Below the pieces are notes generated by a model. The model worked only from the letters and a program-made list of their open reading frames with translations, was not told where the DNA came from and did no database searches. From IMG/VR virus record IMGVR_UViG_3300034418_003885, positions 1-37,094 of that record: a stretch of DNA of 37,094 bases; one strand, written 5' to 3'. The position numbers were made by a program, and so were the translations under genes. Numbering within the stretch: the first letter of the stretch is position 1; each line of letters starts with the position of its first letter. This DNA is from a virus. Positions 30,024-36,573 of the stretch are shown here, one piece after another.

Positions 30024-30905
30024 CTACTTTCGGATACGCAAAGGATACTGACGGTTCAAACGTGCAGCTTCAGCCATCACACGGTCACGACGCAAACGCT
30101 GTAGTTGCAACATTGAGTTCGCTACAGCACCAGACGGCACTTCTTCAGCTCGACGGGTATCGCCCTGCGACTCGGTGAAGTTGCGTTTAACTTCACGGCC
30201 AGCCATCAAACGCATCTGTGTGCCTAACGCCAGCACGTCATCCAGATAGTCGGAACCGCCAACATCGGCAACGGTGTCAGACTCTGCGCTGAACGAGCCG
30301 TACGGCGCTCGGTACACGACACGGATGGTGCCTGACCGGACATACGAATCGAACGCTAACGCGAACCCTGACGCAAAATCGGAGGTCGGCATATCAGACA
30401 GCAAACGAACATCACGAATAATTGGGTAGTCGTCAGACAGGTAACGGTATCGGACATCAATCAGGTTTTGGATGTCGGTTGCACCTGTAATGTTCACCAT
30501 CCGGTCGCTACCATTGTAAGCAATATCAACAGTTTTAACTTGGAACAGGCCGTTTAACGGTGATGACAAATCTGCTAGGTCGGCATTCAACTGTTGCAAC
30601 ACTCGTGACCGAGGGAACCGTGGGTTCACCGTCGTAATGTCGTTAGCGTCATGGGATGCTGCGGTGGTGCCGTTGAAGCCACGCTCGACTACAGCAGATT
30701 TGGCGGACGAGTTTGTTGTCCACACATAAAACTGTTCTGAACCGATCTCGAACATTGAGCCTTCACGCAAACCTGACAGCTGGTAGGTGAACGTCAACGT
30801 GGTTGCGGACGCGTCAACACCTGTCGCAAGTTTGTTGCGTTCCTCTACCGTTCCTGCCAGCAGTTCGCCAGCAACACGGTCAATGAGTTGACCGGCTGTA
30901 GTCAC
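30024..30905 (-). CDS. Putative head-tail adaptor (T7 gp11-like)
   Basis: A 293-residue protein starting at GTG that overlaps the previous stop (GTGA). The start is helical (TAGQLIDRVAGELLAG), then a beta insert domain (residues 30-95, FEIGSEQFYVWTTNSSA), then the helical adaptor body with FPRSRVLQQLNADLADLSS and YLDDVLALGTQMRLMAGREVKRN. This helix-insert-helix order is that of tail tubular protein A, which bridges portal and nozzle. Confidence 0.65.
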   Translation of the reverse strand: MTTAGQLIDRVAGELLAGTVEERNKLATGVDASATTLTFTYQLSGLREGSMFEIGSEQFYVWTTNSSAKSAVVERGFNGTTAASHDANDITTVNPRFPRSRVLQQLNADLADLSSPLNGLFQVKTVDIAYNGSDRMVNITGATDIQNLIDVRYRYLSDDYPIIRDVRLLSDMPTSDFASGFALAFDSYVRSGTIRVVYRAPYGSFSAESDTVADVGGSDYLDDVLALGTQMRLMAGREVKRNFTESQGDTRRAEEVPSGAVANSMLQLQRLRRDRVMAEAARLNRQYPLRIRK

Positions 30906-31024
30906 TTCTTCTTACCTGTTTTAGCCTCTGCTGTGGATAGAGCGGGACCAAACGACTTTGAACCGGGACCGTTTGACGCAGCCCGCTTCTTGTTCTTCAT
31001 GTACTTACCGCCGTAAACAGTCAT
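30902..31024 (-). CDS. Small basic protein (40 aa)
   Basis: Translation begins MTVYGGKYMKNKKRAASNG, continues PGSKSFGPALSTAEAK and ends TGKKK. Very basic. The ATG overlaps the previous stop and the end overlaps the next GTG. Coupling on both sides supports it. Possibly a minor DNA-binding virion component. Confidence 0.5.
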   Translation of the reverse strand: MTVYGGKYMKNKKRAASNGPGSKSFGPALSTAEAKTGKKK

Positions 31025-31158
31025 CACTTTTTCCGTTTCTTCTGTTGCGACATGCCGATAGCAATAGCCTGCTTACGGTTCGTCACCTTCTTACCTGACG
31101 AAGACTTCAACTTGCCAGCCTTATATTCTTTCATTGTCTTCTTCATACCAGGCATCAT
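31024..31158 (-). CDS. Small basic protein of a widespread KEFK...KSSSGKKVTNRKQAIAI type
   Basis: A 44-residue protein: MMPGMKKTMKEYKAGKLKSS, then SGKKVTNRKQAIAIGMSQ, then a Lys/Arg tail. The pattern is one I know from many phage and bacterial small proteins of unknown role. The start follows the previous stop directly. Probably nucleic-acid binding. Confidence 0.65.
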   Translation of the reverse strand: MMPGMKKTMKEYKAGKLKSSSGKKVTNRKQAIAIGMSQQKKRKK

Positions 31159-31416
31159 TCACCAAGCCTTACAAGACCAATACCGAGCCTGAGTTTTAGG
31201 ACCCGGACTATCACAATTATGGCGTGCATCAAACGACTTTTTACGGGCAGGATCTTGCTTCTTGATCTTCATGTTCGGATCGCCAAACATAACTTTCTTA
31301 ACCCGTGAACCGTCCTTCACATACACGACAGACTTCTTACGGCCATAACCAGGTTCACCCTTACGGATACGACGAGGAGAATCCAACTCCACGTTCTTGC
31401 CCTGATACACAGCCAT
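31159..31416 (-). CDS. Small basic protein with HNC...C end, widespread phage family
   Basis: An 85-residue basic protein. VVYVKDGSRVKKVMFGDPNM and KKSFDARHNCDSPGPKTQARY, ending WSCKAW, match a small family that I recall from many dsDNA phages and some T4-like cyanophages. The conserved His, two Cys and Trp suggest a small metal or disulfide-stabilised fold. The role is unknown; a virion location is suggested by its neighbours. Confidence 0.65.
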   Translation of the reverse strand: MAVYQGKNVELDSPRRIRKGEPGYGRKKSVVYVKDGSRVKKVMFGDPNMKIKKQDPARKKSFDARHNCDSPGPKTQARYWSCKAW

Positions 31417-31428
31417 GCGCTAATTGTA

Positions 31429-31701
31429 CTACAGAATGCCAGTCTCTACCTGCGAGCGGTGGGTAGCTTTCTGCTCGATTTCCCTCGCCCCATCAATTTT
31501 GGCTGGTTGCAAACCGTCCTGTTTGAGCCGCTTATAGGCATCCATGTCTTTAGACCATTGACGTTCTGTGGCTTCAATACGATTATTTTCGATCTTTCGG
31601 GACGGCATTGATGACGCTGCGAACGAAACGCCCGCAATCCGACAGCCGAAACAGCCTTCAATATCAAGCGTTGGATGTACTTCACGATGTTTCATAGTCA
31701 C
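31429..31701 (-). CDS. Small phage protein with GCFGC motif
   Basis: A 90-residue protein: DIEGCFGCRIAGVSFAASSMP, then ERQWSKDMDAYKRLKQDGLQP and KIDGAREIEQKA. The GCxxC and QW.KD..AYKRL..DG..P segments occur in small phage proteins I have seen near structural genes. The start is GTG 31701 overlapping the previous stop (GTGA), or ATG 31695. Function unknown. Confidence 0.58.
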   Translation of the reverse strand: MTMKHREVHPTLDIEGCFGCRIAGVSFAASSMPSRKIENNRIEATERQWSKDMDAYKRLKQDGLQPAKIDGAREIEQKATHRSQVETGIL

Positions 31702-31985
31702 GAAATATAGTCGCCGTAACCCGCAGCAGTAAGACTTGCCGCTTCGGTAGCGGAAACTTCATGGTCGTGACCCCCTTGATAGGTGTGGATAACTGTTGAC
31801 ATATCTGACGGTTCTGATTCTACATAGGTGCCGTCATCAAGTTTGTAGATGTTTCGTCCACGGGGGTTTGGCCGGTAGTGCTGTAGGAATCGGAACGCTA
31901 ACCGTTGTTCTTCGTTCCACGGGATGTCCACATCAAAATCTGAGAAGTGGTGAAGGTTGTCGGTGGGTGGTGTGAATGTTGCCAT
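31698..31985 (-). CDS. Small protein sharing the C-terminal domain of its neighbour
   Basis: A 95-residue protein. NIYKLDDGTYVESEPSD, then VIHTYQGGHDHEVSATEA and LTAAGYGD parallel NVYKLSDGTYTSIDPRN, VVKIYFGSHENFVTAEEK and LVAAGYD in the neighbouring 358-residue protein. Both also have an aromatic PW..... segment before it. It is thus a stand-alone copy of that domain, probably a small virion or fibre-attached module. ATG overlaps the previous stop. Confidence 0.6.
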   Translation of the reverse strand: MATFTPPTDNLHHFSDFDVDIPWNEEQRLAFRFLQHYRPNPRGRNIYKLDDGTYVESEPSDMSTVIHTYQGGHDHEVSATEAASLTAAGYGDYIS

Positions 31986-33061
31986 CAGGTCACATCGTAT
32001 CCTGCTGCTACTAGGTCTGCTTTTTCTTCTGCGGTCACAAAGTTTTCGTGTGAACCGAAATAGATTTTGACGACAGCGTTGTCGTTGCGTGGATCTATTG
32101 AGGTGTAAGTGCCGTCGCTGAGTTTGTAGACGTTAAGTCGGCGTTCGCCGGGGGTGAGTCGTGAGAACAGCCGGTTTGCTGGGGTTGCGGAATGGTAGTT
32201 TGCCCACGGGAAGTCTGCTTCGACGGGTGGCCGGAAGATAAAGCTCTTTGTCCAGGTGGCTGGGATGTCTGCTCCGTTGCCGGTGTTGCTTGCTGCACGG
32301 AACACGAAGCGTGCGCCGATGGAGGTGGCTGTGCCTGTTCCTGTTCCGGTGGCTGTGCGTGGGGCGATGTGTAGTCCGCTGGCGGTTTGGGTGCTGTCAC
32401 CTGAGCCTGTAGCGGTGCGTGGAGCAATATGGACACCGATCGCAGTTGAGGTTCCTGCCCCTGTCGCACTGCCTGTAGCGAACGTGGTGCGTACCTGAAC
32501 AACAGCAGAGGTTCCGTCACCTTCGCCTGTTGCTGTTCGGGGTGCGATGTGAAGTCCGGTTGCGCTGTCTCCGGTGCTTGCGCCTCCGCTGCCGTATGCG
32601 GTGCGTAATAGTTTGTGCAGGATGGCGTTGTTGGATGTGCCTGTGCCGGTGCCTGTGGCGGTGCGTGGCGCAATGTGAAGGCCGGTTGTAGCAGAGGTTC
32701 CTGTGCCTTCACCTGTGGCGGTGCGTGGCGCGACGTGTAAACCTGTTGCTGTTGAGGTGCCGGTGCCGTCACCTGTGGCGGTGCGGAACGCTATGCGAAC
32801 ACCTATGGTGGTGGAGCTGCCGGTGCCGGTTCCGGTTGCTGTGGTGTCGAGTGTGCGTGACCCGTTGTAGCCGGTGGTGTTTGTGGAGTAGGTCAGGGCT
32901 GTGGATGCGTAGCCTTGCGATACGTTGGCGGTGGTGCCTTCGTAGGTGAGTTGTTCCCGGTCGTATAGGTAGTCGGGGTTGTCGTAGTCTTGTTCTACGG
33001 TGTTTCCGGCGTACGTTATGTGTTCTTCGTAGTCGGTGGAGGATTCGTACAGCCGACTCAT
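31985..33061 (-). CDS. Repeat protein with nine 20-residue units (fibre-like)
   Basis: A 358-residue protein. After a 70-residue tyrosine-rich start there are nine units of the type TATGxGTGTSxxxGLHIAPR (residues 74-255, one of 22 residues), then the C-terminal domain shared with the 31698-31985 protein. Regular Gly/Thr/Ala repeats with one conserved Ile/His face suggest a beta-helical or fibrous shaft. It lies among fibre genes. GGAGTAACC precedes the ATG. No known family was recognised. A structural rod is inferred. Confidence 0.65.
   Translation of the reverse strand: MSRLYESSTDYEEHITYAGNTVEQDYDNPDYLYDREQLTYEGTTANVSQGYASTALTYSTNTTGYNGSRTLDTTATGTGTGSSTTIGVRIAFRTATGDGTGTSTATGLHVAPRTATGEGTGTSATTGLHIAPRTATGTGTGTSNNAILHKLLRTAYGSGGASTGDSATGLHIAPRTATGEGDGTSAVVQVRTTFATGSATGAGTSTAIGVHIAPRTATGSGDSTQTASGLHIAPRTATGTGTGTATSIGARFVFRAASNTGNGADIPATWTKSFIFRPPVEADFPWANYHSATPANRLFSRLTPGERRLNVYKLSDGTYTSIDPRNDNAVVKIYFGSHENFVTAEEKADLVAAGYDVT
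32297..32842 (-). repeat. 60-bp tandem repeats within the repeat-protein gene
   Basis: About nine imperfect 60-bp units coding the TATGxGTGT...GLHIAPR motif. Some neighbouring units differ at only a few bases, so units can be gained or lost by recombination or slippage. Confidence 0.7.
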
Positions 33062-33064
33062 CGG

Positions 33065-33295
33065 TTACTCCTGCGGCGGGTCAGGGAACTCTGCTGTCTC
33101 GGATGGTGTCCAAGTTGCCGGGAAGTCACGCAACGCCTGTCGGTATGTTGCCCATGCTTGTCGTTGCTCATCGGTTAGCGGGCTGTCAGGCATCTGAGTC
33201 CAATCGCTAGCACCTAGAAATGCGTCACGGTGCCAACGCATTTCTTGTTCGTAATCTTCCGCCGTTTCGCCTTTCATGTTGCAACGTACTACCAT
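33065..33295 (-). CDS. Tail-assembly-chaperone-like protein, copy 1
   Basis: A 76-residue acidic protein. HRDAFLGASDWTQMPDSPLT, then DEQRQAWATYRQALRDFP and WTPSETAEFPDPP match the Phage_tail_APC type, small proteins encoded after fibre genes. It resembles the 34161-34448 protein closely at the C-terminus (YRQALRDFPA.WTP.ETAEFPDPP). It probably assists folding or attachment of the fibre encoded just upstream. The start overlaps the fibre stop by one base. Confidence 0.72.
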   Translation of the reverse strand: MVVRCNMKGETAEDYEQEMRWHRDAFLGASDWTQMPDSPLTDEQRQAWATYRQALRDFPATWTPSETAEFPDPPQE

Positions 33296-34161
33296 CAGCC
33301 TGCTCCCATGTCATAGACCAGCATTTCTCCGTAGCGATAACCGCCTGCGTTGTTCATTCGTGCTGTTCCTGTTGTTGTGAACGCCATAGTGTAGACGGTG
33401 TGAGTTCCTGTGCTGAACGTTCGCCCCGTAATCACTGTCGTGTCGAAACTGTAACCCGACGACGGCACGTTGTTGTAGGTTGCGTTCCATGCGCCAGATA
33501 ACGGAACTGTGTTGTCATCAGTCAGCCACACGCCCACTTGCATCGCTGACGACGTATTGTCGATCAACGGGACTACACCCATTAGCAAAATCTTTCTGCT
33601 AGTTGCAATAGTGAACGTTACGCTCATGAGCGCAACCGCCGATGTTCCAAAAGTTGCGTCGCCACTAGTTGCCGTACGAGCGAGCAGACCTCTTGGTAGC
33701 GATGTTCCTGATACCAACACATCTGTTTGGCTGTTGATGTCACCGTTCACATCCAACGTGTACGACGGTGTGGTGTCGTTGATACCGACATTGCCTGCTT
33801 CGGTGACCCGCATGATCTCGCCACCAATTTTGATGGCGAACGCCGTGTTTCCTGAACCAGAATAAGTTGGAGTCAATATGACCTGCTGATCGACATTGGC
33901 GTTATCGGTTCTGTCCAACGACAACATATCAAAAGAATCTGCTTTGATATGAAGCGGCGAAGATGGTGTCGTTGTGCCAACACCTACTCGTTCGTTAGCG
34001 TCATCAATATGTAACGGTGCGCCATCCAACAGGGCAGTCTCAATAGCCTCCACCGCATCATTCACATCCGCATGTTGAGCAGAATGCGACGGCGAAGCCA
34101 TCGTCGAGCTGGATGTCGGGTTCGTAAAGTTATCTATGCTGGACGGAAAGTTGGTGGTCAT
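33295..34161 (-). CDS. Tail fibre protein, paralog 3
   Basis: A 288-residue protein. The N-terminal 65 residues (MTTNFPSSIDNFTNP, HSAQHADVNDAVEAIETALL, DGAPLHIDDANERVGVGT) are shared with the 34445-35536 protein, as is the later GNVGINDTTPSYTLDVNGDI. The C-terminal 130 residues are a distinct beta tip domain. The shared start probably anchors the fibre to the tail while the tips bind different receptors. It forms a fibre-chaperone pair with the gene that follows. Confidence 0.75.
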   Translation of the reverse strand: MTTNFPSSIDNFTNPTSSSTMASPSHSAQHADVNDAVEAIETALLDGAPLHIDDANERVGVGTTTPSSPLHIKADSFDMLSLDRTDNANVDQQVILTPTYSGSGNTAFAIKIGGEIMRVTEAGNVGINDTTPSYTLDVNGDINSQTDVLVSGTSLPRGLLARTATSGDATFGTSAVALMSVTFTIATSRKILLMGVVPLIDNTSSAMQVGVWLTDDNTVPLSGAWNATYNNVPSSGYSFDTTVITGRTFSTGTHTVYTMAFTTTGTARMNNAGGYRYGEMLVYDMGAG

Positions 34162-34448
34162 CAGTTGGCCTCTGGCGGGTCAGGGAATTCTGCTGTTTCG
34201 GCAGGTGTCCAAATAGCAGGGAAGTCACGTAGGGCTTGACGATAATTGCCCCACGCAGTTTTATCTGTTGGTGCGTCACTTGTCATAGCCCAATCCGACT
34301 GAGCCAGCAAACGGTCACGTTCAACACGCATACGTTCTAGCCACACCTCATCAGGTAGGTCTGGCACCGTCAAGTCAATACCCAACTCGTCGTAGCGTTC
34401 TGGCGGTATTTCGCCAGGTTCTGTTCTGTCGTACAAATAGATAATCAT
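34161..34448 (-). CDS. Tail-assembly-chaperone-like protein, copy 2
   Basis: A 95-residue acidic protein with RVERDRLLAQSDWAMTSDAP, then YRQALRDFPAIWTPAETAEF and PDPP. It is a paralog of the 33065-33295 protein with a longer N-terminus (IIYLYDRTEPGEIPPERYDE). It lies between two fibre genes, overlapping both by a few bases. Likely a fibre folding or attachment factor of the Phage_tail_APC type. Confidence 0.72.
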   Translation of the reverse strand: MIIYLYDRTEPGEIPPERYDELGIDLTVPDLPDEVWLERMRVERDRLLAQSDWAMTSDAPTDKTAWGNYRQALRDFPAIWTPAETAEFPDPPEAN

Positions 34449-35536
34449 ATCGCCCTGTAGTATCCCTTAATGTATATGTAGTCACCTGATGCCCAAGTAG
34501 TCGGATAACTGACAGACCAATTGCTTACGCCTGTCCCGCCAACAGAACCCCAAAAACGAAGAGCAGTCTGCCCTGAAGTCTGTACCTGATACGATTGGTA
34601 AGTAACGCTACTCGAAGCATCGCGTGCGATAGCGTAAAGGTCTGTGTTTACCGAACCGTTAACGGGCAGACCGTCAATGAACATTGTTGCAGTAACTGTG
34701 CTGGTCAACTGTGCCTGTAAGTCAATGAAAACAAGGTCGTTCACTTGCACATATTTCGCACGGGAGGTGGTAGCACTGAAGTTTAGGTACGAAGGTGTCC
34801 AGTCTTGCCAAATGCCGACCGCTGTGCCACCGATGCGTAGGTCGCCTGTGGTGTTGATGTCTCCGTTGACATCCAACGTGTACGACGGCGTGGTATCGTT
34901 GATACCAACATTGCCAGACGAGTCAATAAGCATACGCGCCGAGCCGCCAGCAGTGAGTCGCATGTCGTCCCCGACAGCCGCAATAATCACTTCCGTCGCA
35001 GAAGTTGAGTCGCTATCAGAAAATGCAATACCCGCTACGGAGTCGGTAGAAGTCACATACATAGGGACGTTTACCCCACCCGCTCCATTGACATGCAAAA
35101 TTGCGTCAGGGCTGGTTGTGCCAATACCGACGTTGCCAGACGAATCAACACCCATAGCGTTGATGTTCCCATTGCGAAACCCAACAAAATTAGCGTCAGG
35201 ATCAAAAAAGACTTGACCTGCACGGCTTGTTCCCCCAGCCTCAGGTGCCCTCAATTCAATTCTTGCGTCCGACCCATTAGTTGTGTGCTGGAACACAGAC
35301 GTATTGTCATTCGCTGAGCGGACATCAAGGGTTTCGCTAGGTGTCGCCGTACCGATACCGACACGCTCGTTATCGTCATCAATATGCAACGGGGCGCCAT
35401 CCAACAACGACGTTTGCACCGCTTCCATAGCGTCATTAATATCGGCGTGCTGTTGATCGTGCGGCGGATTATCTAACGTGTCAGCCGATGTTGGGTTCGT
35501 GAACGCATCAATGCTAGAGGGGAAGTTCGTGGTCAT
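34445..35536 (-). CDS. Tail fibre protein, paralog 2
   Basis: A 363-residue protein, the longest of the three fibres. It shares the N-terminal anchor MTTNFPSSIDAFTNP ... QHADINDAMEAVQTSLLDGA with its neighbours. Repeats of the type SGNVGIGTTSPDAILHVNGA (residues 70-85, 130-150, 205-225) form a shaft seen in many phage fibres. The C-terminal 130 residues (WQDWTPSYLNFSATTSRAKY) look like a beta tip domain. It probably binds the host cell surface. Confidence 0.76.
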   Translation of the reverse strand: MTTNFPSSIDAFTNPTSADTLDNPPHDQQHADINDAMEAVQTSLLDGAPLHIDDDNERVGIGTATPSETLDVRSANDNTSVFQHTTNGSDARIELRAPEAGGTSRAGQVFFDPDANFVGFRNGNINAMGVDSSGNVGIGTTSPDAILHVNGAGGVNVPMYVTSTDSVAGIAFSDSDSTSATEVIIAAVGDDMRLTAGGSARMLIDSSGNVGINDTTPSYTLDVNGDINTTGDLRIGGTAVGIWQDWTPSYLNFSATTSRAKYVQVNDLVFIDLQAQLTSTVTATMFIDGLPVNGSVNTDLYAIARDASSSVTYQSYQVQTSGQTALRFWGSVGGTGVSNWSVSYPTTWASGDYIYIKGYYRAI

Positions 35537-36117
35537 GAGCCGCCTACATCCAAAACGATTAGTTGAGTTGGGACAGACGAATCTGCATAAATTCGCCCTG
35601 AAGTTGCTCCTCCGCCAACCTTACCTTTTAATTCAACGGTTGAGGAACCGCTTGACGGGTAAGAATAATACAACCAAGGGTTTGACGTTCCAAGGTCTAA
35701 ACTGGTGCTCAGATATGCAATAGGGTTTGCTTGTCTTAACGTACCGTCAATAAAAATCCCTAATTCTTCAAAACCAACTGCGTTAATGTTGTCTGGCAAG
35801 CCGTGACCCATAATTAGATAAAGGCGCGATGAATCGGCATTAAAAGTAACAGACAAAAGTGTTGTCGAAGTTGTGTTTAAAGTAAAAGACGTAGTTCTTT
35901 GTGCTTTTGCTATCACGCCTCTTGGTAGTGCGTTCACTTTATAATCAAGCGAACTGGTTACCGCCGAACCATCAACACCAACCTTCGACTCCAAAGCCTC
36001 AACAGCATCATTCAAATTAGCGTGCTGATCTGCATGAGGAACCGTGACAGAATCCATCGCATCCGAAGCAGACGGATTCGTAAACGAATCCAAAGAACCC
36101 GGAAAATTAGTTGCCAT
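35533..36117 (-). CDS. Tail fibre protein, paralog 1 (short)
   Basis: A 194-residue protein with the common N-terminal anchor (MATNFPGSLDSFTNPSASDA, then HADQHANLNDAVEALES), no GNVGI shaft repeats and its own beta tip of about 120 residues. LPRGVIAKAQRTTSFTLNTT parallels LPRGLLARTATSGDATFGTS of paralog 3, so those two also share a neck. It has no chaperone gene directly after it. Confidence 0.72.
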   Translation of the reverse strand: MATNFPGSLDSFTNPSASDAMDSVTVPHADQHANLNDAVEALESKVGVDGSAVTSSLDYKVNALPRGVIAKAQRTTSFTLNTTSTTLLSVTFNADSSRLYLIMGHGLPDNINAVGFEELGIFIDGTLRQANPIAYLSTSLDLGTSNPWLYYSYPSSGSSTVELKGKVGGGATSGRIYADSSVPTQLIVLDVGGS

Positions 36118-36479
36118 CAGTCCAACGTCAACGTCAACGACGTAATCTGAAACGTATCACCAGCCGTCACAGCAGCAGACGAAGCCAACGCCCCAGACCA
36201 CAACGGATCACCAGCCGACGGATCAGTCCACAACGACCAATGCGAATAAGTCTCAGACGCAGAAACATTCGTCCACTCAACAGTCCCAGACGAAGCCATC
36301 GAACCACCCGAAGCAGAACCAAACGACACAGCTTTCCGGGTAGCCTCCGTCGCAGCATTAGCCGTACAATCCTCACCCGGATCACCCGTATGCAACTTCA
36401 AATACGCAGCAGTCACCGAAAACGACGTGCCACCAATCGTGTCCAGCAACTTGTTCTCAGCATAATTAGAAATACTCAT
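36117..36479 (-). CDS. Small virion structural protein following the capsid gene
   Basis: A 120-residue protein: NYAENKLLDTIGGTSFSVTA, then YLKLHTGDPGEDCTANAATE, ATRKAVSFGSASGG and YSHWSLWTDPSAGDPLWSG. The ENKLLD...LHTGDPGEDGTANA pattern is frequent in phage structural proteins, annotated as tail fibre or head fibre/decoration. Mostly beta. Strong AGGAG site 8 bases before the ATG. Exact location in the virion is open. Confidence 0.72.
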   Translation of the reverse strand: MSISNYAENKLLDTIGGTSFSVTAAYLKLHTGDPGEDCTANAATEATRKAVSFGSASGGSMASSGTVEWTNVSASETYSHWSLWTDPSAGDPLWSGALASSAAVTAGDTFQITSLTLTLD

Positions 36480-36504
36480 GTCAACTCCTAGTAGTCGTCC
36501 CTAA

Positions 36505-36513
36505 ATAATAGCA
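36505..36513 (-). promoter_or_regulatory. Putative extended -10 promoter behind the capsid terminator
   Basis: On the minus strand TGCTATTAT (36513-36505) is an extended -10 (TGC plus TATTAT, 5 of 6). There is no clear -35. It lies directly after the capsid hairpin and before the 36479 start, so it could restart transcription of the tail genes. Confidence 0.42.
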
Positions 36514-36529
36514 CCCCAGAAAGAGCGAA

Positions 36530-36551
36530 GCCCCCCGCCGAAGCAGGGGGC
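36530..36551 (-). terminator. Hairpin terminator/attenuator after the capsid gene
   Basis: In the minus-strand RNA, GCCCCCUGC and GCGGGGGGC form a 9-bp stem (one U-G) closed by a UUCG loop. The mismatch it leaves on the other strand (C-A) shows the stem is meant for minus-strand transcripts. Only a short U/C-rich tract follows, so it may be a partial terminator or a 3'-end stabiliser for the abundant capsid message. Confidence 0.7.
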
Positions 36552-36573
36552 AACGCAACCAGGGTCAACCAGA

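Noticed and set aside
31784-31792. Perfect minus-strand DnaA box TGTGGATAA
   Set aside because: It is within a coding sequence far from the initiator and without accompanying repeats, so not used as evidence for an origin.
32297-32842. CRISPR array
   Set aside because: The 60-bp period repeats are contiguous and in frame with a protein repeat. There are no unique spacers between fixed repeats.
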